15,021 nt of DNA from Leucobacter sp. UBA1945 (lineage in GTDB: Bacteria > Actinomycetota > Actinomycetes > Actinomycetales > Microbacteriaceae), in NCBI GenBank assembly GCA_002336855.1, contig DDEV01000097.1, positions 1 through 15,021 of the forward strand, in the 5' to 3' direction. Both the position numbers and the translations under genes were made by a program. The notes under the pieces were generated by a model that did not search any database, was not told the origin of the DNA, and saw only the letters and a list, made by a program, of their open reading frames with translations. Positions 14,653 to 15,021 of the stretch are shown piece by piece. Each line of letters begins with the position of its first letter. The first letter of the stretch is position 1.

Positions 14653-15021
14653 CTACTCGAGGTAGTCGCGAAGCTGCTGGCTGCGGCTCGGGTGACGCAG
14701 CTTAGCCATCGTCTTCGACTCGATCTGTCGAATGCGCTCGCGCGTCACACCAAAGGTGTCGCCGATCTGGTCGAGCGTCTTCGGCTGGCCATCGCCGAGG
14801 CCGAAGCGCATACGAATCACTCCCGCCTCTCGTTCGCTCAGCGAGTCGAGCAGCTGCTCGAGCTGCTGCTGCAGCATCGTGAAGCCGACCGCGTCTGCGG
14901 GAACCACTGCCTCGGTGTCTTCAATCAGATCGCCGAACTCGCTGTCACCGTCTTCGCCCAGCGGGGTGTGCAACGAAATCGGCTCGCGGCCGTACTTCTG
15001 CACCTCGACGACCTTCTCCGG
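14653..15021 (-). CDS. sigA: Principal RNA polymerase sigma factor (SigA/RpoD/HrdB), C-terminal part, cut by right edge
   Basis: The group 1 sigma factor directs RNA polymerase to housekeeping promoters. The window holds the last 122 residues; the rest lies beyond 15021. Visible are the end of region 3 (PEKVVEVQKYGREPISLHTP), the spacer with GEDGDSEFGDLIED (22-35 of this fragment), region 4.1 (LEQLLDSLSEREAGVIRMRFGL) and the region 4.2 helix-turn-helix that reads the -35 box: TLDQIGDTFGVTRERIRQIE (82-101), then KLRHPSRSQQLRDYLE at the end. This tail is diagnostic of primary sigma factors rather than ECF or stress types. The stop at 14653 is followed by a hairpin. The principal factor near parE and DUF7455 is common in actinobacteria. 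Confidence 0.96.
   Translation of the reverse strand, partial: PEKVVEVQKYGREPISLHTPLGEDGDSEFGDLIEDTEAVVPADAVGFTMLQQQLEQLLDSLSEREAGVIRMRFGLGDGQPKTLDQIGDTFGVTRERIRQIESKTMAKLRHPSRSQQLRDYLE

Noticed and set aside
13953..14705. A 250-codon plus-strand frame over the CofE-like gene and sigA end
   Set aside because: It crosses the sigA stop, the hairpin and the CofE-like gene antisense, with no recognisable domain.

Overview
The window is high-GC, gene-dense chromosomal DNA from an actinobacterium. Family-restricted proteins (SepH, DUF3710, DUF3159, DUF3093, DUF4193, DUF7455), a class-III ParC/ParE pair and a HrdB/SigA-type sigma factor all point to Actinomycetes. The sequence style and gene order suggest Microbacteriaceae, possibly Leucobacter or a relative; that placement is inferred, not proven. 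No mobile element, tRNA, rRNA or CRISPR array was seen.

Layout. Positions 1-619 (minus) hold the N-terminal part of aconitase, cut by the left edge. Above it on the same strand lie a DUF3159 membrane protein, DUF3710 and dut (707-2679). DUF3093 (plus, 2788-3255) is divergent from dut and converges on DUF4193 (minus, 3314-3604). As I recall it, this order mirrors the M. tuberculosis Rv2699c-Rv2693c block, but without the hydrolase and OB-fold genes that sit inside that block. Next come the cell-division gene sepH (plus, 3844-5070) and a convergent alkaline-phosphatase-superfamily hydrolase (minus, 5074-6306). The topoisomerase IV genes parC (plus, 6368-8806) and parE (minus, 8888-10981) converge on a perfect 16-bp hairpin. 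The small Zn-ribbon-like DUF7455 gene (11195-11419) overlaps by 4 bases an ATP-grasp ligase gene (11416-12462). That gene converges on a two-gene minus-strand unit: an EctB-type diaminobutyrate aminotransferase (12574-13848) and a divergent CofE-like amide ligase (13854-14561). The right edge cuts the principal sigma factor gene, whose C-terminal regions 4.1 and 4.2 are present (14653-15021).

Most of the window is conserved housekeeping DNA. The unusual part is 11416-14561, where two different carboxylate-amine ligases and an aminotransferase predicted to make L-2,4-diaminobutyrate sit between sigA and parE, without ectA or ectC and without an F420 pathway gene. The best hypothesis is a small peptide-bond-forming pathway. 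It might supply or attach diaminobutyrate to the B-type peptidoglycan cross-bridge known in several Microbacteriaceae, or to another surface polymer or small metabolite. This is inference. Regulatory signals include a 20-bp palindrome at the acnA promoter, several apparently leaderless starts, strong intergenic hairpins and a short GAGGATCGCGGCC element found only between genes here.
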